Shown here one piece after another: positions 55,134-64,000 of a stretch of 64,000 nt of DNA. The position numbers were made by a program, and so were the translations under genes. Positions within the stretch are counted from its first letter, which is position 1, and every line of letters begins with the position of its first letter. The notes below the pieces were generated by a model. The model did no database searches and was not told where the DNA came from. It saw only the letters and a list, made by a program, of their open reading frames with translations. The DNA is from Albidovulum marisflavi (GTDB lineage Bacteria > Pseudomonadota > Alphaproteobacteria > Rhodobacterales > Rhodobacteraceae): positions 186,001 through 250,000 of the forward strand of contig NZ_JAOWKY010000002.1 in assembly GCF_025751435.1 (NCBI RefSeq), written 5' to 3'.

Positions 55134-56014
55134 TGCAGCTCCACCAGCGTGATTTCAGGGACGACGCCAAAGCGAACGGGTAGGATCGAACAGCCGATCC
55201 CCCCGGTGACGATCAGGTCGCGGCCATCCTCCTGGACATGGCCGTAAGCATTGCGGTTGCCAAAGCGAGATGGAACAACTGGCGACCAGCCCATAAGCCG
55301 GACCTGGCCACCATGCGTATGCCCCGACAATGTCAGGGACACGCGCTTGGGCACCTGCGGAAAGATATCGGGCTCATGCGCCAGCAGGATGATGGGTGCC
55401 TTTCCGTTGACCTGTTCAAGCGTGCCCTGCAAATCGTCGACGCCCTTCCAGCCGCCATCCCTTGCAAGGGCCAACTGGTCACCCAAGCCCGCCAGCCAAA
55501 ACGCCTGCGCGCCTTCGCCGATCCGGATTGCACGGTTTTCAAGCACCGGGATGCTGGCCTGTTCCAGCGCAAGTTGAACACGGGTGGGACCCGCGCCGCG
55601 TGACTGTGCGTCCCGGTCGTGCCACCAGTCATTGTTGCCAAGGATCGCGTATACGCCCAGCGGCGCCCGAAGCCTTGCAAGCACGGGCGCGGCATCCTCG
55701 GGCAGGATCACCTCTTGCACGAAGCGATGTCCCGCCTCGAGGTCACCAAGAAAGACGGTCAGATCGGCCCCCAACGCGTTGGTTCGCGCCACGACCCTTT
55801 CAAGCCGGTCAAGCGTGACCCAGGGGCCGCCGACATGCAGATCACCGATCACCGCTATCTTCAGCGGTCCAGCCGCCCAACCGTGGGGCTTGATGATCCA
55901 GCGCTTCACGCGCAGGCGCAGCGCCGGTTCCACGAAGAACGCATAGGCGGACGTGAAAAGACCTGCCAGGATCATCCCCAGCAGGCCCTTCAAGATACCA
56001 CGGCGGGTGATCAC
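55130..56014 (-). CDS. Membrane-anchored calcineurin-like metallophosphoesterase
   Basis: This 294-residue protein has an N-terminal helix (GMILAGLFTSAYAFFVEPAL) preceded by Arg-Arg, so it may be anchored with the enzyme outside the cytoplasm. It has the di-metal motifs in order: GDLHVGG, FLGDLEAG, GNNDWWHD, LAHEPD and SGHTHGGQ. It resembles YaeI/LpxG-type phosphodiesterases. The start is a GTG at 56014, 13 bp after the sodB stop. The substrate is unknown. Confidence 0.9.
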   Translation of the reverse strand: MITRRGILKGLLGMILAGLFTSAYAFFVEPALRLRVKRWIIKPHGWAAGPLKIAVIGDLHVGGPWVTLDRLERVVARTNALGADLTVFLGDLEAGHRFVQEVILPEDAAPVLARLRAPLGVYAILGNNDWWHDRDAQSRGAGPTRVQLALEQASIPVLENRAIRIGEGAQAFWLAGLGDQLALARDGGWKGVDDLQGTLEQVNGKAPIILLAHEPDIFPQVPKRVSLTLSGHTHGGQVRLMGWSPVVPSRFGNRNAYGHVQEDGRDLIVTGGIGCSILPVRFGVVPEITLVELQ

Positions 56015-56027
56015 CCGGCCGCCCCGG

Positions 56028-56630
56028 TCACAGGCGCGAAGCGACGTTTTCCCAGTTCACGAGCTTGTCGAGGAAGTTCGTGAGATAGGCCGGACGCTTG
56101 TTGCGGAAGTCGATGTAGTAGGAATGTTCCCACACGTCGCACCCAAGCAGCGCGGTTTGATTGAAGCACAGCGGATTGACGCCGTTTTCGGTCTTGGTGA
56201 CGGCAAGGCTGCCATCCGCGTTCTTGACCAGCCAGCACCAGCCCGATCCGAACTGGCCCGCGCCGGCGGCAGAGAAGTCGTCCTTGAACTTCTGCACGGA
56301 ACCGAAGGAGTCCGTGATCGCCTTTTCCAGTTCGCCCGGCATCTTCTTGTTTTCGCCCGGCCCCATCATTTCCCAGAACTGCATGTGGTTCCAGTGCTGG
56401 CTGGCGTTGTTGAAGATGCCGTTCTGCGCGACGGCGCCGCCCTGGTACGTGCCGCGGACGATGTCTTCCAGCGACTTGCCTTCCCACTCGGTCCCGGAGA
56501 CCAGTTTGCTGCCGTTGTCGACATAGGCCTTGTGGTGCAGGTCGTGGTGATATTCTAGCGTCTCCTTCGACATGCCAAGCGACGCAAGCGCGTCGTGCGC
56601 ATAGGGAAGGTCGGGAAGGGTGAAGGACAT
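56028..56630 (-). CDS. sodB: Superoxide dismutase, Fe type
   Basis: This 200-residue enzyme has metal ligands H28, H82, D165 and H169 (in YHHDLHH, NHMQFW, DVWEHSYY). Gln78, four residues before H82, marks the iron-type second-sphere glutamine. It converts superoxide to peroxide and oxygen in the cytoplasm. AGGAGT lies upstream of the ATG, and a good sigma-70-like promoter sits at 56667-56696. The phosphoesterase and rarD genes follow without a gap for a promoter. Confidence 0.96.
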   Translation of the reverse strand: MSFTLPDLPYAHDALASLGMSKETLEYHHDLHHKAYVDNGSKLVSGTEWEGKSLEDIVRGTYQGGAVAQNGIFNNASQHWNHMQFWEMMGPGENKKMPGELEKAITDSFGSVQKFKDDFSAAGAGQFGSGWCWLVKNADGSLAVTKTENGVNPLCFNQTALLGCDVWEHSYYIDFRNKRPAYLTNFLDKLVNWENVASRL

Positions 56631-56666
56631 GATCGTACTCCTTTCGCGCGGAAACTGTTGCCCACC

Positions 56667-56696
56667 TTATAAGCGCGCTCGGGGCGCGAAGGTCAA
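56667..56696 (-). promoter_or_regulatory. sodB promoter
   Basis: On the minus strand TTGACC (-35, 56696-56691) and TTATAA (-10, 56672-56667) are 18 bp apart, with the -10 about 37 bp before the sodB start. It is one of the best sigma-70-like matches in the window. Confidence 0.6.
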
Positions 56697-56716
56697 GGTC
56701 AGGACTGCGACGGAAT

Positions 56717-57949
56717 TCAGGCGCAGGCGTCTCTGATCGCACGCATTGCGCCCAGCGCATCGGCCGTGAACGCGGGAATCAGGTAGTCCGGCCAAGTCGA
56801 CAGCTTGACCGCCACGAAATCCGCCTTGCGGTCGACATAGATCATCTGACCGAAGATGCCGCGCGCGCACAGATCGCCGCGATCGACGTCCATGACCCAC
56901 CACTTCCGCCGGTACGCACCGTTCGGCGCAAGGTCGCGATATTCGCCCGTGAACTTCTCTGGCTCGGCGCGCGCGATGTCGTCGATCCAGGCCTCGGGCA
57001 CAATCTGCTGCCCATCCCAACGCCCCCCCGAAGCGACCATCAGACCGAAGCGCGCGTAATCGCGCAAGGTGGCGTTGAACCCGCCATCCGCCAGCGCCGT
57101 GCCGGACCGGTCGACGGTGAAGGCCGCGTCACGCTCGGCGCCGATCTTGGTCCAGATCCGATCGCTGAGAAGTTCGGCAAGGCGCATGCCCGAGGCGCGC
57201 TCCAATACCCACGCCAGCACATCGGTTTCGATCGAGCGATAGTCGAAAAGCGCGCCATGCGGCCTTGCCTGACGCAGGCCAAGGATCTGTTCCCGAACCG
57301 TCGTCGGCCCTGAGTAATGGGGTGGGGCGGGTTTCCAGCCGGCCGCCACGTCCAGATGCCCCATGTCCGAAGCGGTGTCGGCATAATCCTCGACGAACCG
57401 GACCCCGGACTGCATGTCCAGCACATGACCAAGCGTCGCTCCTTGGTAGCCCGACTGCGCCAGTTCCGGCACATAGTCCGTGACAGGGGCTTCCGTGTCG
57501 ATCAGCCCCTCGCCCCAAAGGACGCCGGCGAGCGTTCCGGTGATCGACTTCGCAACCGACTGCGACAGATGCAGCGTATTGGGCGTCATGTCGTTGAAAT
57601 AGTGTTCGGTCACGATTCTGCCGCGCGAAAACGCGATGAAGCCGTCGGTGTATGTTTCGGCCAGCATCTGATCGACCGTCTTGCGGGTGCCGTCCGCGGC
57701 GTCGAAGGCCAGGTCGGCCATATCCCGTTCCGCGCGCGGCAAGGGCCTGCTTTTCGCCGGGTTCGCGCGCACCTCGACCGTGGGGACGAAGCTTCGGACG
57801 TTCAGAAACGTATAGCGGTTGAAGGGCGCCAGATCCCAGTTCCAGGGCGTGGGGCATTTTTCCGGCGCCGGAGGAAACCCCTGCATTATCCCAAGCTCCC
57901 GCGCCGTGCGTGGAACGGGGTTGCTATCTTTGCGGCCGCGACTGGGCAT
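56717..57949 (-). CDS. Class C beta-lactamase-family serine hydrolase (NylB-like)
   Basis: This 410-residue protein has the serine beta-lactamase fold. The nucleophile motif is SVAK (in LHLSQSVAKSITG), with YRSIETDV in the second motif position. The N-terminal MQGFPPAPEK region and overall layout recall 6-aminohexanoate-oligomer hydrolases and related esterases. No signal peptide is seen, so it is probably cytoplasmic. The ATG at 57949 has GGAG 6 bases upstream; an ATG at 57886 with GGGAG is a real alternative. It follows the second PotD-like gene by 57 bp on the same strand and may share its transcript. Confidence 0.85.
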   Translation of the reverse strand: MPSRGRKDSNPVPRTARELGIMQGFPPAPEKCPTPWNWDLAPFNRYTFLNVRSFVPTVEVRANPAKSRPLPRAERDMADLAFDAADGTRKTVDQMLAETYTDGFIAFSRGRIVTEHYFNDMTPNTLHLSQSVAKSITGTLAGVLWGEGLIDTEAPVTDYVPELAQSGYQGATLGHVLDMQSGVRFVEDYADTASDMGHLDVAAGWKPAPPHYSGPTTVREQILGLRQARPHGALFDYRSIETDVLAWVLERASGMRLAELLSDRIWTKIGAERDAAFTVDRSGTALADGGFNATLRDYARFGLMVASGGRWDGQQIVPEAWIDDIARAEPEKFTGEYRDLAPNGAYRRKWWVMDVDRGDLCARGIFGQMIYVDRKADFVAVKLSTWPDYLIPAFTADALGAMRAIRDACA

Positions 57950-58006
57950 GACACGCTCCACCAGGAACAAGCCGGGGGCGGACCCGCCCCCGGCGTCCGA
58001 ACGGCA

Positions 58007-59038
58007 TCACTGTTTGATGCGCGTCCAGATCTTGTTGTACATGTCCACGACTTCCTGCGGACAGGGCTGCACGAAGTCGGGCGTCGGAGCATCGGCCGGC
58101 ATGACGATTTCGGGCGCGTCAAGCATCTCGGCGTCCATGTAGGCCTCGGACCCCATGATCCCATTCGCATAGCGCGCGAAGTTCGAGATCAGGGCCGCGT
58201 TTTCCGGCGCCATGATATAGTTCATGAACAGCTTAGCGTTTTCCATGTTCGGCGCATCTGCCAGGACGGCGACGTTATCCATCCAGCCAGTGAAGCCTTC
58301 CTTCGGATAGGCGTACTGCAGCGAGGGCCGGTCGGCCCGCGCCCGCATCGCCGCGCCGTTCCAGTTCTGCGACAGGTCCACGTCCCTCGAAGTCAGCTTC
58401 TCGATCGTGGCATAGTCCATCGTGCGCCAGTGCTGCTTCGCGTTCAGCAGAAGGTCGGTCACCTCGCGCAGTTCGTCTGGATTGCCGTTGCAGCGCGAAT
58501 ACCCCAGGTAGCGGAGCCCGGCGTTGATGACGTCGTTCATGTCGTTGAGCATGTTGATCCGGCCCTTCAGCTCTTCCGGGGGATCGAACATGAGGGCCAG
58601 CGTGTTGATGTCACCCTTGTAGACCTCTGTGTCGACCGTAAACGCGGTCGTACCCCACTGCCACGGCACCGAATAGTTGCGGCCCGGATCCCACCAGACG
58701 TCCACCCACTTGGGATCGACGTTCTTGAAGTTCTCCATCTCGTTGGGCTTGACTTCGGCCAGAAGGCCCTGCTCGATCATGATCTTGATCATGTAGTCGC
58801 CAGGCACCACGATGTCGTAGCCGGTGTTCCCTTCCTGCACCTTGGCCAGCATGATCTCGTTTGAATCGTAATCGTCCAGCGTGACCTCGACCCCGTATTC
58901 TTTCGAGAAATTCTCGATCAGCTCGGGACTGGTGTAGTTGCCCCAGTTGTAGATGTTCAGTTTGCCTTCGGCGAAGGCCGCAAGGGGAAGCATCCCCAGC
59001 GCCGTCGCCGCCATCAGGACGCGCTTGCCGTTTTTCAC
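58007..59038 (-). CDS. PotD/PotF-type polyamine ABC substrate-binding protein (system 2)
   Basis: This 343-residue binding protein has a Sec signal (cut after AAFA, residue 23). Its mature start KLNIYNWGNYTSPELIENF, then YDIVVPGDYMIKIMIEQGLL, is the classic spermidine/putrescine binding-protein opening. I use the GTG at 59038, which has AAGGAGGT 6 bases upstream. It is the last transporter gene of the PotABCD-like operon. The natural ligand is probably a polyamine or similar cation. Confidence 0.92.
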   Translation of the reverse strand: MKNGKRVLMAATALGMLPLAAFAEGKLNIYNWGNYTSPELIENFSKEYGVEVTLDDYDSNEIMLAKVQEGNTGYDIVVPGDYMIKIMIEQGLLAEVKPNEMENFKNVDPKWVDVWWDPGRNYSVPWQWGTTAFTVDTEVYKGDINTLALMFDPPEELKGRINMLNDMNDVINAGLRYLGYSRCNGNPDELREVTDLLLNAKQHWRTMDYATIEKLTSRDVDLSQNWNGAAMRARADRPSLQYAYPKEGFTGWMDNVAVLADAPNMENAKLFMNYIMAPENAALISNFARYANGIMGSEAYMDAEMLDAPEIVMPADAPTPDFVQPCPQEVVDMYNKIWTRIKQ

Positions 59039-59073
59039 GTTCGTACCTCCTTGTTGCGCCCAAGCGGGCGGTT

Positions 59074-59886
59074 TTACGCCTTCTTCCGTCCGATCAGGAA
59101 GAAGGACGACACAAGCAGCACCGAGACGCCCAGAAGGACGGTGGAAACTGCATTGATCTCGGGTGTGATTCCGCGGCGGATCTGGCCGAAGATGTAGATC
59201 GGCAACGTGGTTTCGCCGGGGCCGGAAATCATCAGCGTGATGATGACGTCATCAAGCGAGACGACGAAGGCCAGCATTGCCCCCGCAAGGATGCCGGGCG
59301 CCATCAGCGGCAGCGTTACCCTGCGGAATATGCGGAACGGCGTCGCGTAAAGATCGGCCGCCGCCTGTTCCAGCGTCAGGTTCATATCCTCGAGCCGCGC
59401 GCGGATGGGCATGTAGGCGAAGGGAATGCAGAAGACCGTGTGCGCCAGGATCAGGTAGCCGATGCCGGTCAGCCCGGTGATCTGCTTGACCAGTGCAAAG
59501 AAACTAAGCGTCACCACGGCGGTCACGATCTCGGGAACCATCAGCGGTTGGTTGATGATGCCGAAGGCGACCCCCTGCCCCCTGAATGGCGCCGTGCGCG
59601 TGGTTGCGAGGGCGGCCATGGTGGCAAAGGTCGTGGCGACCAGCGTGGCCGATGTCGCCACCTTCAGCGACACGATCGCCGCATTGCGGATGCCTTCGTT
59701 CTGGAACGCGGCGACGTACCAGTCGAAGCTGAATTCGGTCCACCGCACGACCGAGCGGTTGGCATTGAACGAAAACGCGATCAGCACGAGGATCGGCGCG
59801 TAAAGGAAGACCACGCAGCCCCAAGCGATCTGGGTGAACCCCGGTTGGCTTTTCAGGTCGAAGGGGCGTCCCTTGCGCTTAGCCAT
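59074..59886 (-). CDS. PotC-type ABC transporter permease (system 2)
   Basis: This 270-residue permease has six helices and an EAA loop (LEQAAADLYATPFRIFRRVT) near residue 178. It pairs with the PotB-like subunit, whose stop overlaps its start by 8 bp. Confidence 0.93.
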   Translation of the reverse strand: MAKRKGRPFDLKSQPGFTQIAWGCVVFLYAPILVLIAFSFNANRSVVRWTEFSFDWYVAAFQNEGIRNAAIVSLKVATSATLVATTFATMAALATTRTAPFRGQGVAFGIINQPLMVPEIVTAVVTLSFFALVKQITGLTGIGYLILAHTVFCIPFAYMPIRARLEDMNLTLEQAAADLYATPFRIFRRVTLPLMAPGILAGAMLAFVVSLDDVIITLMISGPGETTLPIYIFGQIRRGITPEINAVSTVLLGVSVLLVSSFFLIGRKKA

Positions 59887-60838
59887 GGCTCATCTGCCTT
59901 CCACTGCGCCGCATCACCACGAACAGCATCAGGACGACCATGGCCATCAGGATCAGCGCAGCCGCCGAACCGAAGGGCCAGTTACGCGCCGTGCCGAACT
60001 GCAAGGCGATCATGTTCCCGATCATCAGCTTCTTGCCCCCGCCCAGAAGCTCTGGCGTGATGTAGGCGCCAAGGCCGGGAATGAAGACCAGGATGCAACC
60101 CGCAATGATGCCCGGCCGCGTCGCCGGTATGACGACCCGGCGCAGCACCCGCCAGCGCGTCGCGTAGAGGTCGTAGGCCGCCTCGACCAGCCGAAAGTCG
60201 AGCTTTTCGAGCGAGGCGTAGACCGGCAGCACCATGAAAGGCAGGAAGCTGTAGATGAGACCCAGGAACACAGCGAAATCGGTGTAAAGGATGCCGACGG
60301 GCTGATTGACGACACCCACGCCCATCAGCAGCGCATTCACCAGTCCTTCGTCCCGGATGATGAGCAGCATCGCATAGGTGCGTATCAGCAGGTTCGTCCA
60401 GAATGGCAGCGTGATCAGGAACAGCCAGAGGTTGCGGCTCTCGCGCGGGCGGGTGGCGATGAAATAGGCCGTCGGGTAACCGACGATCAGCGTCCCGACC
60501 GTCGCGACCAGCGCAAGGAAAATCGAACGGGCGAAGATGATGACGTAGGATGGGTTGAAGGTCAGGATCGTCTCGTCGAAAAGGTCGCGGTCGAACAGGA
60601 ACTGTTCATAGGCACCGGTTGAGAACGACCATGTGACGCCGCCATAGGTGCCCGGCTCAAGGAAGGAATAGATCATGGTCAGCGCCAGCGGCAGAAGGCC
60701 GACGCAGCCGATCAGACCGACTGCGGGCGCCAGCAGAAGCCAGCGGTTGCGAAAGGCTTCGCGTTCCCTCTGGCGTATGGCCGCGCGAAGGGCCGCGTCG
60801 GCTTCGGCGGGCGTGGCGATTTCCTGGCGGACGCTCAT
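59879..60838 (-). CDS. PotB-type ABC transporter permease (system 2)
   Basis: This 319-residue permease has an N-terminal cytoplasmic extension of about 35 residues, six helices and the EAA loop VEAAYDLYATRWRVLRRVVI. The ATG at 60838 with GGAG upstream is 4 bp past the PotA-like stop; an earlier frame start would overlap that gene and lacks a ribosome site. Confidence 0.93.
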   Translation of the reverse strand: MSVRQEIATPAEADAALRAAIRQREREAFRNRWLLLAPAVGLIGCVGLLPLALTMIYSFLEPGTYGGVTWSFSTGAYEQFLFDRDLFDETILTFNPSYVIIFARSIFLALVATVGTLIVGYPTAYFIATRPRESRNLWLFLITLPFWTNLLIRTYAMLLIIRDEGLVNALLMGVGVVNQPVGILYTDFAVFLGLIYSFLPFMVLPVYASLEKLDFRLVEAAYDLYATRWRVLRRVVIPATRPGIIAGCILVFIPGLGAYITPELLGGGKKLMIGNMIALQFGTARNWPFGSAAALILMAMVVLMLFVVMRRSGRQMSHG

Positions 60839-60842
60839 CACG

Positions 60843-61919
60843 CTACTCCGCAAGGACCGAAAGATCGGTCACGTGCAGGTCCAGCCCGACGCGGTCGCCC
60901 AAGGCAACCTTGGGCGCGGTCGCCCGCGCGACGATGTCGGCACCCAGCCCCACATCGACATGCACGTTCGTCCCCGAGCCGAAGTAGACCAGGTTCGTGA
61001 CCGTGCCCGACAGCGGCACGTCATCATCATCGGCGTGACGCAGGCCCACCTTTTCGGGGCGGATCGCAAGCGTCACCGGCCCCTCGACCGGCCGCGACGC
61101 ACGCGCCGTCAGAACCTGTCCGCCCGGCAGCCGGATCTGAGCCGTCTTTTCGCCAGCCACCACGACCTGACCCTCGATGAAGTTGATGTCGCCGATGAAG
61201 TCCGCCACGAAGCGCGCGGCAGGCGCGTTGTAGATCTCGGACGGCGACCCGATCTGCAGGATGTTTCCCTTCGCCATGACCGCGATGCGGTCGGACATGG
61301 TCAGCGCCTCTTCCTGGTCGTGCGTGACGAAGATGAAGGTGATGCCGGTTTCATGCTGGATACGCTTCAGTTCGACCTGCATTTCCTTGCGCAGCTTGAG
61401 GTCGAGCGCGGAAAGCGGTTCGTCCAGCAGCAGCACCTTGGGCTGCGGAGCCAGGGCGCGCGCCAGCGCGACGCGCTGTTGCTGACCGCCCGAAAGCTGA
61501 TCGGTGCGCCGGCCGGCCAGTTCGCTCATCTTGACCAGCGCCAGCATCCGCTCGACCGTCGAGGCGATCTCTGCCTTGGGCTTGTTCAGCATTTCCAGGC
61601 CGAAGCTGATGTTTTCGGCCACTGTCATGTGCGGAAACAGCGCGTAGTTCTGGAAAACCGTGTTCACGGGACGGCGATAGGGCGGCAGATGGCCGATCTC
61701 CTGCCCGTCCAGAAGGATCTCTCCCGACGTCGGAAGTTCGAATCCGGCGATCAGCCGCAGCAGCGTGGTCTTGCCGCAACCCGAAGGTCCGAGAAGGGTA
61801 AAGAACTCGCCCTTTCGGATTGTCGCGTTCACGCCGCCTAGCGCAAGAAACCGGCGCTCTCCGGTGCCGAAGGCCTTGGTGACGTTTACGATTTCGATCA
61901 GGCCGTCGTCCGAGCTCAA
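60843..61919 (-). CDS. PotA-type ABC transporter ATPase (system 2)
   Basis: This 358-residue ATPase has Walker A (GPSGCGKTT, residues 44-52), the signature ([15 protein letters not shown]), Walker B ([12 protein letters not shown]) and a TOBE domain. The start is a TTG at 61919 preceded by GGAGG at a good distance. It opens the transporter operon. A perfect 18-bp palindrome lies about 100 bp upstream, and the LuxR paralogue lies just beyond that. Confidence 0.92.
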   Translation of the reverse strand: MSSDDGLIEIVNVTKAFGTGERRFLALGGVNATIRKGEFFTLLGPSGCGKTTLLRLIAGFELPTSGEILLDGQEIGHLPPYRRPVNTVFQNYALFPHMTVAENISFGLEMLNKPKAEIASTVERMLALVKMSELAGRRTDQLSGGQQQRVALARALAPQPKVLLLDEPLSALDLKLRKEMQVELKRIQHETGITFIFVTHDQEEALTMSDRIAVMAKGNILQIGSPSEIYNAPAARFVADFIGDINFIEGQVVVAGEKTAQIRLPGGQVLTARASRPVEGPVTLAIRPEKVGLRHADDDDVPLSGTVTNLVYFGSGTNVHVDVGLGADIVARATAPKVALGDRVGLDLHVTDLSVLAE

Positions 61920-62020
61920 GTCCCGTCCTCCGTTTGTCCGTCTTCGTACAAGCAAGTGTGGTGCGCGGTGGCGCGCGACTTGCCTTGGCACCAGAGTGCG
62001 GGGCGAGCGAACGGCTGTAA

Positions 62021-62038
62021 ATATCCCTCTTGGGATAT
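62021..62038. promoter_or_regulatory. 18-bp palindrome upstream of the second PotA-like gene
   Basis: ATATCCC-TCTT-GGGATAT has perfect 7-bp arms in the 153-bp gap between the LuxR-type gene and the PotA-like gene. It is the best candidate binding site for that regulator. A related dyad lies before the first PotA-like gene at 26768-26785. Confidence 0.6.
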
Positions 62039-62072
62039 GTGTTGCGGGGGTGGGACCGAAAAACGGGATCGC

Positions 62073-62864
62073 TCAGGATTTGGTCATTTCAGACAGGAGC
62101 AGGTTGAAAAGCTCACCCTGCGAGGAAATGCCAAGCTTGCGGTAGATGTTCTTGCGATGCAGCTTGACGGTGCCCCCCGAGATGGCGATCAGCCGCGCGA
62201 TCGCCTCGGTCGAGTGCCCCTTCAGGATCAGGGCCGCGATCTGGCTTTCACGGGGCGACAGGCAGGCGCCCGCGCCCTGGGTCAGAACCTCTTCGATGTT
62301 GACGGCAAGCGATCCCGCCTCGCCGGGTTCGTAGCGGTCGAAGTGGCGACGACAAAGCGCCGAAAGCACCGGGAGCACGCGTTTGAGCGCACGCACGTCG
62401 ATCGCCGTGAACTCCCGCTCCGCGCCCATGGGACCGATCGAGAAGAACAGCGTCTTGCCGTTGGCCAGGGCGACGAAGATGCCGATCTCGTCCTTCAGCC
62501 GGATATGGCTGTAGTAGCTTTGGTAATAGGTCGAGTTGCGGAAGCGGTCCGGCGCGACATCGCGCATGCGGGCGACCGCGTCCCCACGGCCGCTCAGGAA
62601 ATATTCCCTGAACGGGTCCAGCAGGTAGGCGCCATCCAGGTAGCGGTCGATCACGATCGCCCGACGCTCGGCGCGGACATTGTCATAGACGTGAACGGGG
62701 CGCTTGGCGTTTTCGAAGATCAGCGCAAGGCATCCGTGGAACGGCGCGGTCAGCCGCAGATAGTCGAGCGTCGCCGGCACGAACTCGGCACGACCAACCG
62801 CGTCGATCGCCATGGCCAGCGCCTCTTCCGAGGAGACGGCCGGAAAGGATGCTGGTACGTGCAC
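62073..62864 (-). CDS. LuxR-type HTH regulator, paired with the second PotABCD-like operon
   Basis: This 263-residue protein has a C-terminal LuxR/GerE domain (LSPRESQIAALILKGHSTEA, then GTVKLHRKNIYRKLGISSQG). Its N-terminal domain is shared with the regulator at 25939-26736 (RMRDVAPDRF and a Tyr-rich YYQSYYSH stretch in both). The N-terminus does not look like an autoinducer domain I can name. The start is a GTG at 62864 with GGGAG upstream. It is on the same strand as, and upstream of, the transporter operon. Confidence 0.88.
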   Translation of the reverse strand: MHVPASFPAVSSEEALAMAIDAVGRAEFVPATLDYLRLTAPFHGCLALIFENAKRPVHVYDNVRAERRAIVIDRYLDGAYLLDPFREYFLSGRGDAVARMRDVAPDRFRNSTYYQSYYSHIRLKDEIGIFVALANGKTLFFSIGPMGAEREFTAIDVRALKRVLPVLSALCRRHFDRYEPGEAGSLAVNIEEVLTQGAGACLSPRESQIAALILKGHSTEAIARLIAISGGTVKLHRKNIYRKLGISSQGELFNLLLSEMTKS

Positions 62865-62949
62865 GCGCCGCCGCTCCCGGGATTACATGTCCCGATCATA
62901 GCCGCCAGCCGCCCGCAGGCAACAGCCCGCAGGCGGAAATTCCGCACGC

Positions 62950-64000
62950 CTAGCGCAGCTTGAGCGTGGCGAGCCCGATGAGCGCGAGGATCAGAGAAAT
63001 GATCCAGAAGCGGATCACGATCTGCGGCTCGGCCCATCCCTTCTTTTCGAAATGGTGGTGAATCGGCGCCATCAGGAACACGCGCTTGCCGGTGCGCTTG
63101 AAGTAGACGACCTGGATGATCACGCTAAGCGCCTCGACCACGAACAGACCGCCGACGATGGCCAGCACGATTTCGTGCTTGGTCACGACGGCGATCGCCC
63201 CAAGCGCGCCGCCCAGCGCGAGCGAACCGGTATCGCCCATGAAAACCGCCGCGGGCGGCGCATTGTACCAAAGGAAACCAAGCCCGCCCCCGATCAGGGC
63301 CGCACAGAAGATCAGGATCTCGCCGGTGCCGGGAACATAGTGAACCTCAAGGTACTGGGTGAAGTCGACCCGGCCCACGGCGTAGGCGATCACGCCCAGC
63401 GTGGCTGCGGCGATCATCACCGGCATCACCGCCAGACCGTCCAGACCGTCGGTCAGGTTCACGGCGTTCGCGGCCCCCACGATCACGATCATCGCGAAGG
63501 GCACGAAGACGATGCCGAGATTGATCAGCAGGTTCTTGAAGAACGGAACCGCCAGCTGGTTCGTCAGCTCGGCAGGATGCAGCCAGGACGCGGCCGCGCC
63601 GGCAAGCGCCGCGATCGCCAGCCCGATCATGAAGCGCACGCGCGATGACACGCCCTTGGTGTTCTGTTTCGTCACCTTGGCGTAGTCGTCGGCAAAGCCG
63701 ATCAGACCGAAAGCATAGGTCACGAACAGCACGATCCACACATAGGCGTTGTCGAGCCGGGCCCACAGAAGGGTCGCCACCAGGATCGCCGACAGAATCA
63801 GCAAGCCCCCCATGGTCGGCGTTCCGGCCTTGGCGAAGTGGGTCTGCGGTCCGTCGTTGCGGATCGGCTGGCCCTTCTTCTGCTTGCGCCTGAGCAGGTT
63901 GATCAGCGGCTTGCCGAACAGGAAGCCGAACAGCAGCGCCGTGAAGAAGGCGCCGCCCGCCCGGAACGTGATGTAGCGGAAGAGGTTGAAAACATCCCCG
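62950..64000 (-). CDS. mraY: Phospho-N-acetylmuramoyl-pentapeptide transferase MraY (5' end missing)
   Basis: The visible 350 codons show MraY hallmarks: an N-terminal [20 protein letters not shown] stretch, GKPTMGG-like [38 protein letters not shown] and [11 protein letters not shown]. It makes lipid I from UDP-MurNAc-pentapeptide and undecaprenyl phosphate at the inner membrane. About ten N-terminal residues lie beyond the window. It belongs to the division and cell-wall cluster, which must continue past 64 kb. Confidence 0.96.
   Translation of the reverse strand, partial: GDVFNLFRYITFRAGGAFFTALLFGFLFGKPLINLLRRKQKKGQPIRNDGPQTHFAKAGTPTMGGLLILSAILVATLLWARLDNAYVWIVLFVTYAFGLIGFADDYAKVTKQNTKGVSSRVRFMIGLAIAALAGAAASWLHPAELTNQLAVPFFKNLLINLGIVFVPFAMIVIVGAANAVNLTDGLDGLAVMPVMIAAATLGVIAYAVGRVDFTQYLEVHYVPGTGEILIFCAALIGGGLGFLWYNAPPAAVFMGDTGSLALGGALGAIAVVTKHEIVLAIVGGLFVVEALSVIIQVVYFKRTGKRVFLMAPIHHHFEKKGWAEPQIVIRFWIISLILALIGLATLKLR

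Overview
The window is about 64 kb of GC-rich bacterial chromosome. It almost certainly comes from a Rhodobacteraceae (roseobacter-type, marine alphaproteobacterium) genome. The strongest pointers are a DMSP demethylase (DmdA) with its AcuI partner under a divergent GntR regulator, monomeric NADP isocitrate dehydrogenase, an imelysin/di-haem/DUF1513 iron locus, two polyamine-type ABC systems, and alphaproteobacterial housekeeping genes (yajC-secD-secF, der, serS, sodB, mraY). There is no insertion sequence, phage, CRISPR array, rRNA or tRNA gene. No stretch over 300 bp lacks a gene. Genes are tightly packed, with many 4-bp or 8-bp start/stop overlaps.

Layout. 1-5.5 kb (minus): a nitrogen-metabolism-looking set of FAD monooxygenase, Rid protein, DUF1028 protein, LysR regulator and a TMADH/dimethylglycine-demethylase-like oxidoreductase cut by the window start. 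5.7-10.1 kb (minus): mntH, icd and an FAH-family hydrolase. 10.3-15.2 kb (plus): imelysin, di-haem oxidoreductase, second imelysin, DUF1513. 15.2-22.4 kb (minus): a long overlapping operon of a small TIGR04076-like protein, an aldo/keto reductase, a branched-chain amino-acid-type ABC transporter (GFHMK order), an aspartate-dehydrogenase-like protein and a tautomerase. 22.5-25.9 kb (plus, divergent): GntR regulator, an aldo/keto reductase fused to a Rid domain, and an enolase-superfamily dehydratase. 25.9-31.7 kb: a LuxR-type regulator divergent from a PotADBC-like operon plus an SDR. 31.7-35.0 kb: cupin-acuI-dmdA (minus) and divergent GntR. 35-39.8 kb (minus): TauE/SafE, secF, secD, yajC, a small monooxygenase-like protein and a secreted hypothetical protein. 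40-45 kb: serS (plus), then der, a BamB-like lipoprotein and a YfgM-like protein (minus). 45.1-49.8 kb (plus): RND adaptor and pump. 49.8-52.2 kb: Atm1-type ABC exporter divergent from a cysteine-rich ArsR. 52.2-57.9 kb: LysM protein, LOG-family protein, rarD, phosphoesterase, sodB, serine hydrolase. 58-62.9 kb (minus): a second PotABCD-like operon with a paralogous LuxR regulator. 62.9-64 kb: mraY, lacking its first few codons.

How the parts work together. The 15.2-25.9 kb block reads as one divergently transcribed catabolic unit with its own importer, two oxidoreductases, a dehydratase and a GntR switch. Its substrate cannot be read from sequence, and it is the best candidate for an undescribed pathway. 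It includes an unusual aldo/keto reductase-Rid fusion and an aldo/keto reductase that has lost its catalytic histidine. A second pattern links the two polyamine-type transporters: each is paired with a homologous LuxR-type regulator, and each has a CCC/GGGATAT inverted repeat in front of its ATPase gene. The dmdA-acuI-cupin operon has a near-perfect 23-bp operator in front of its GntR gene.
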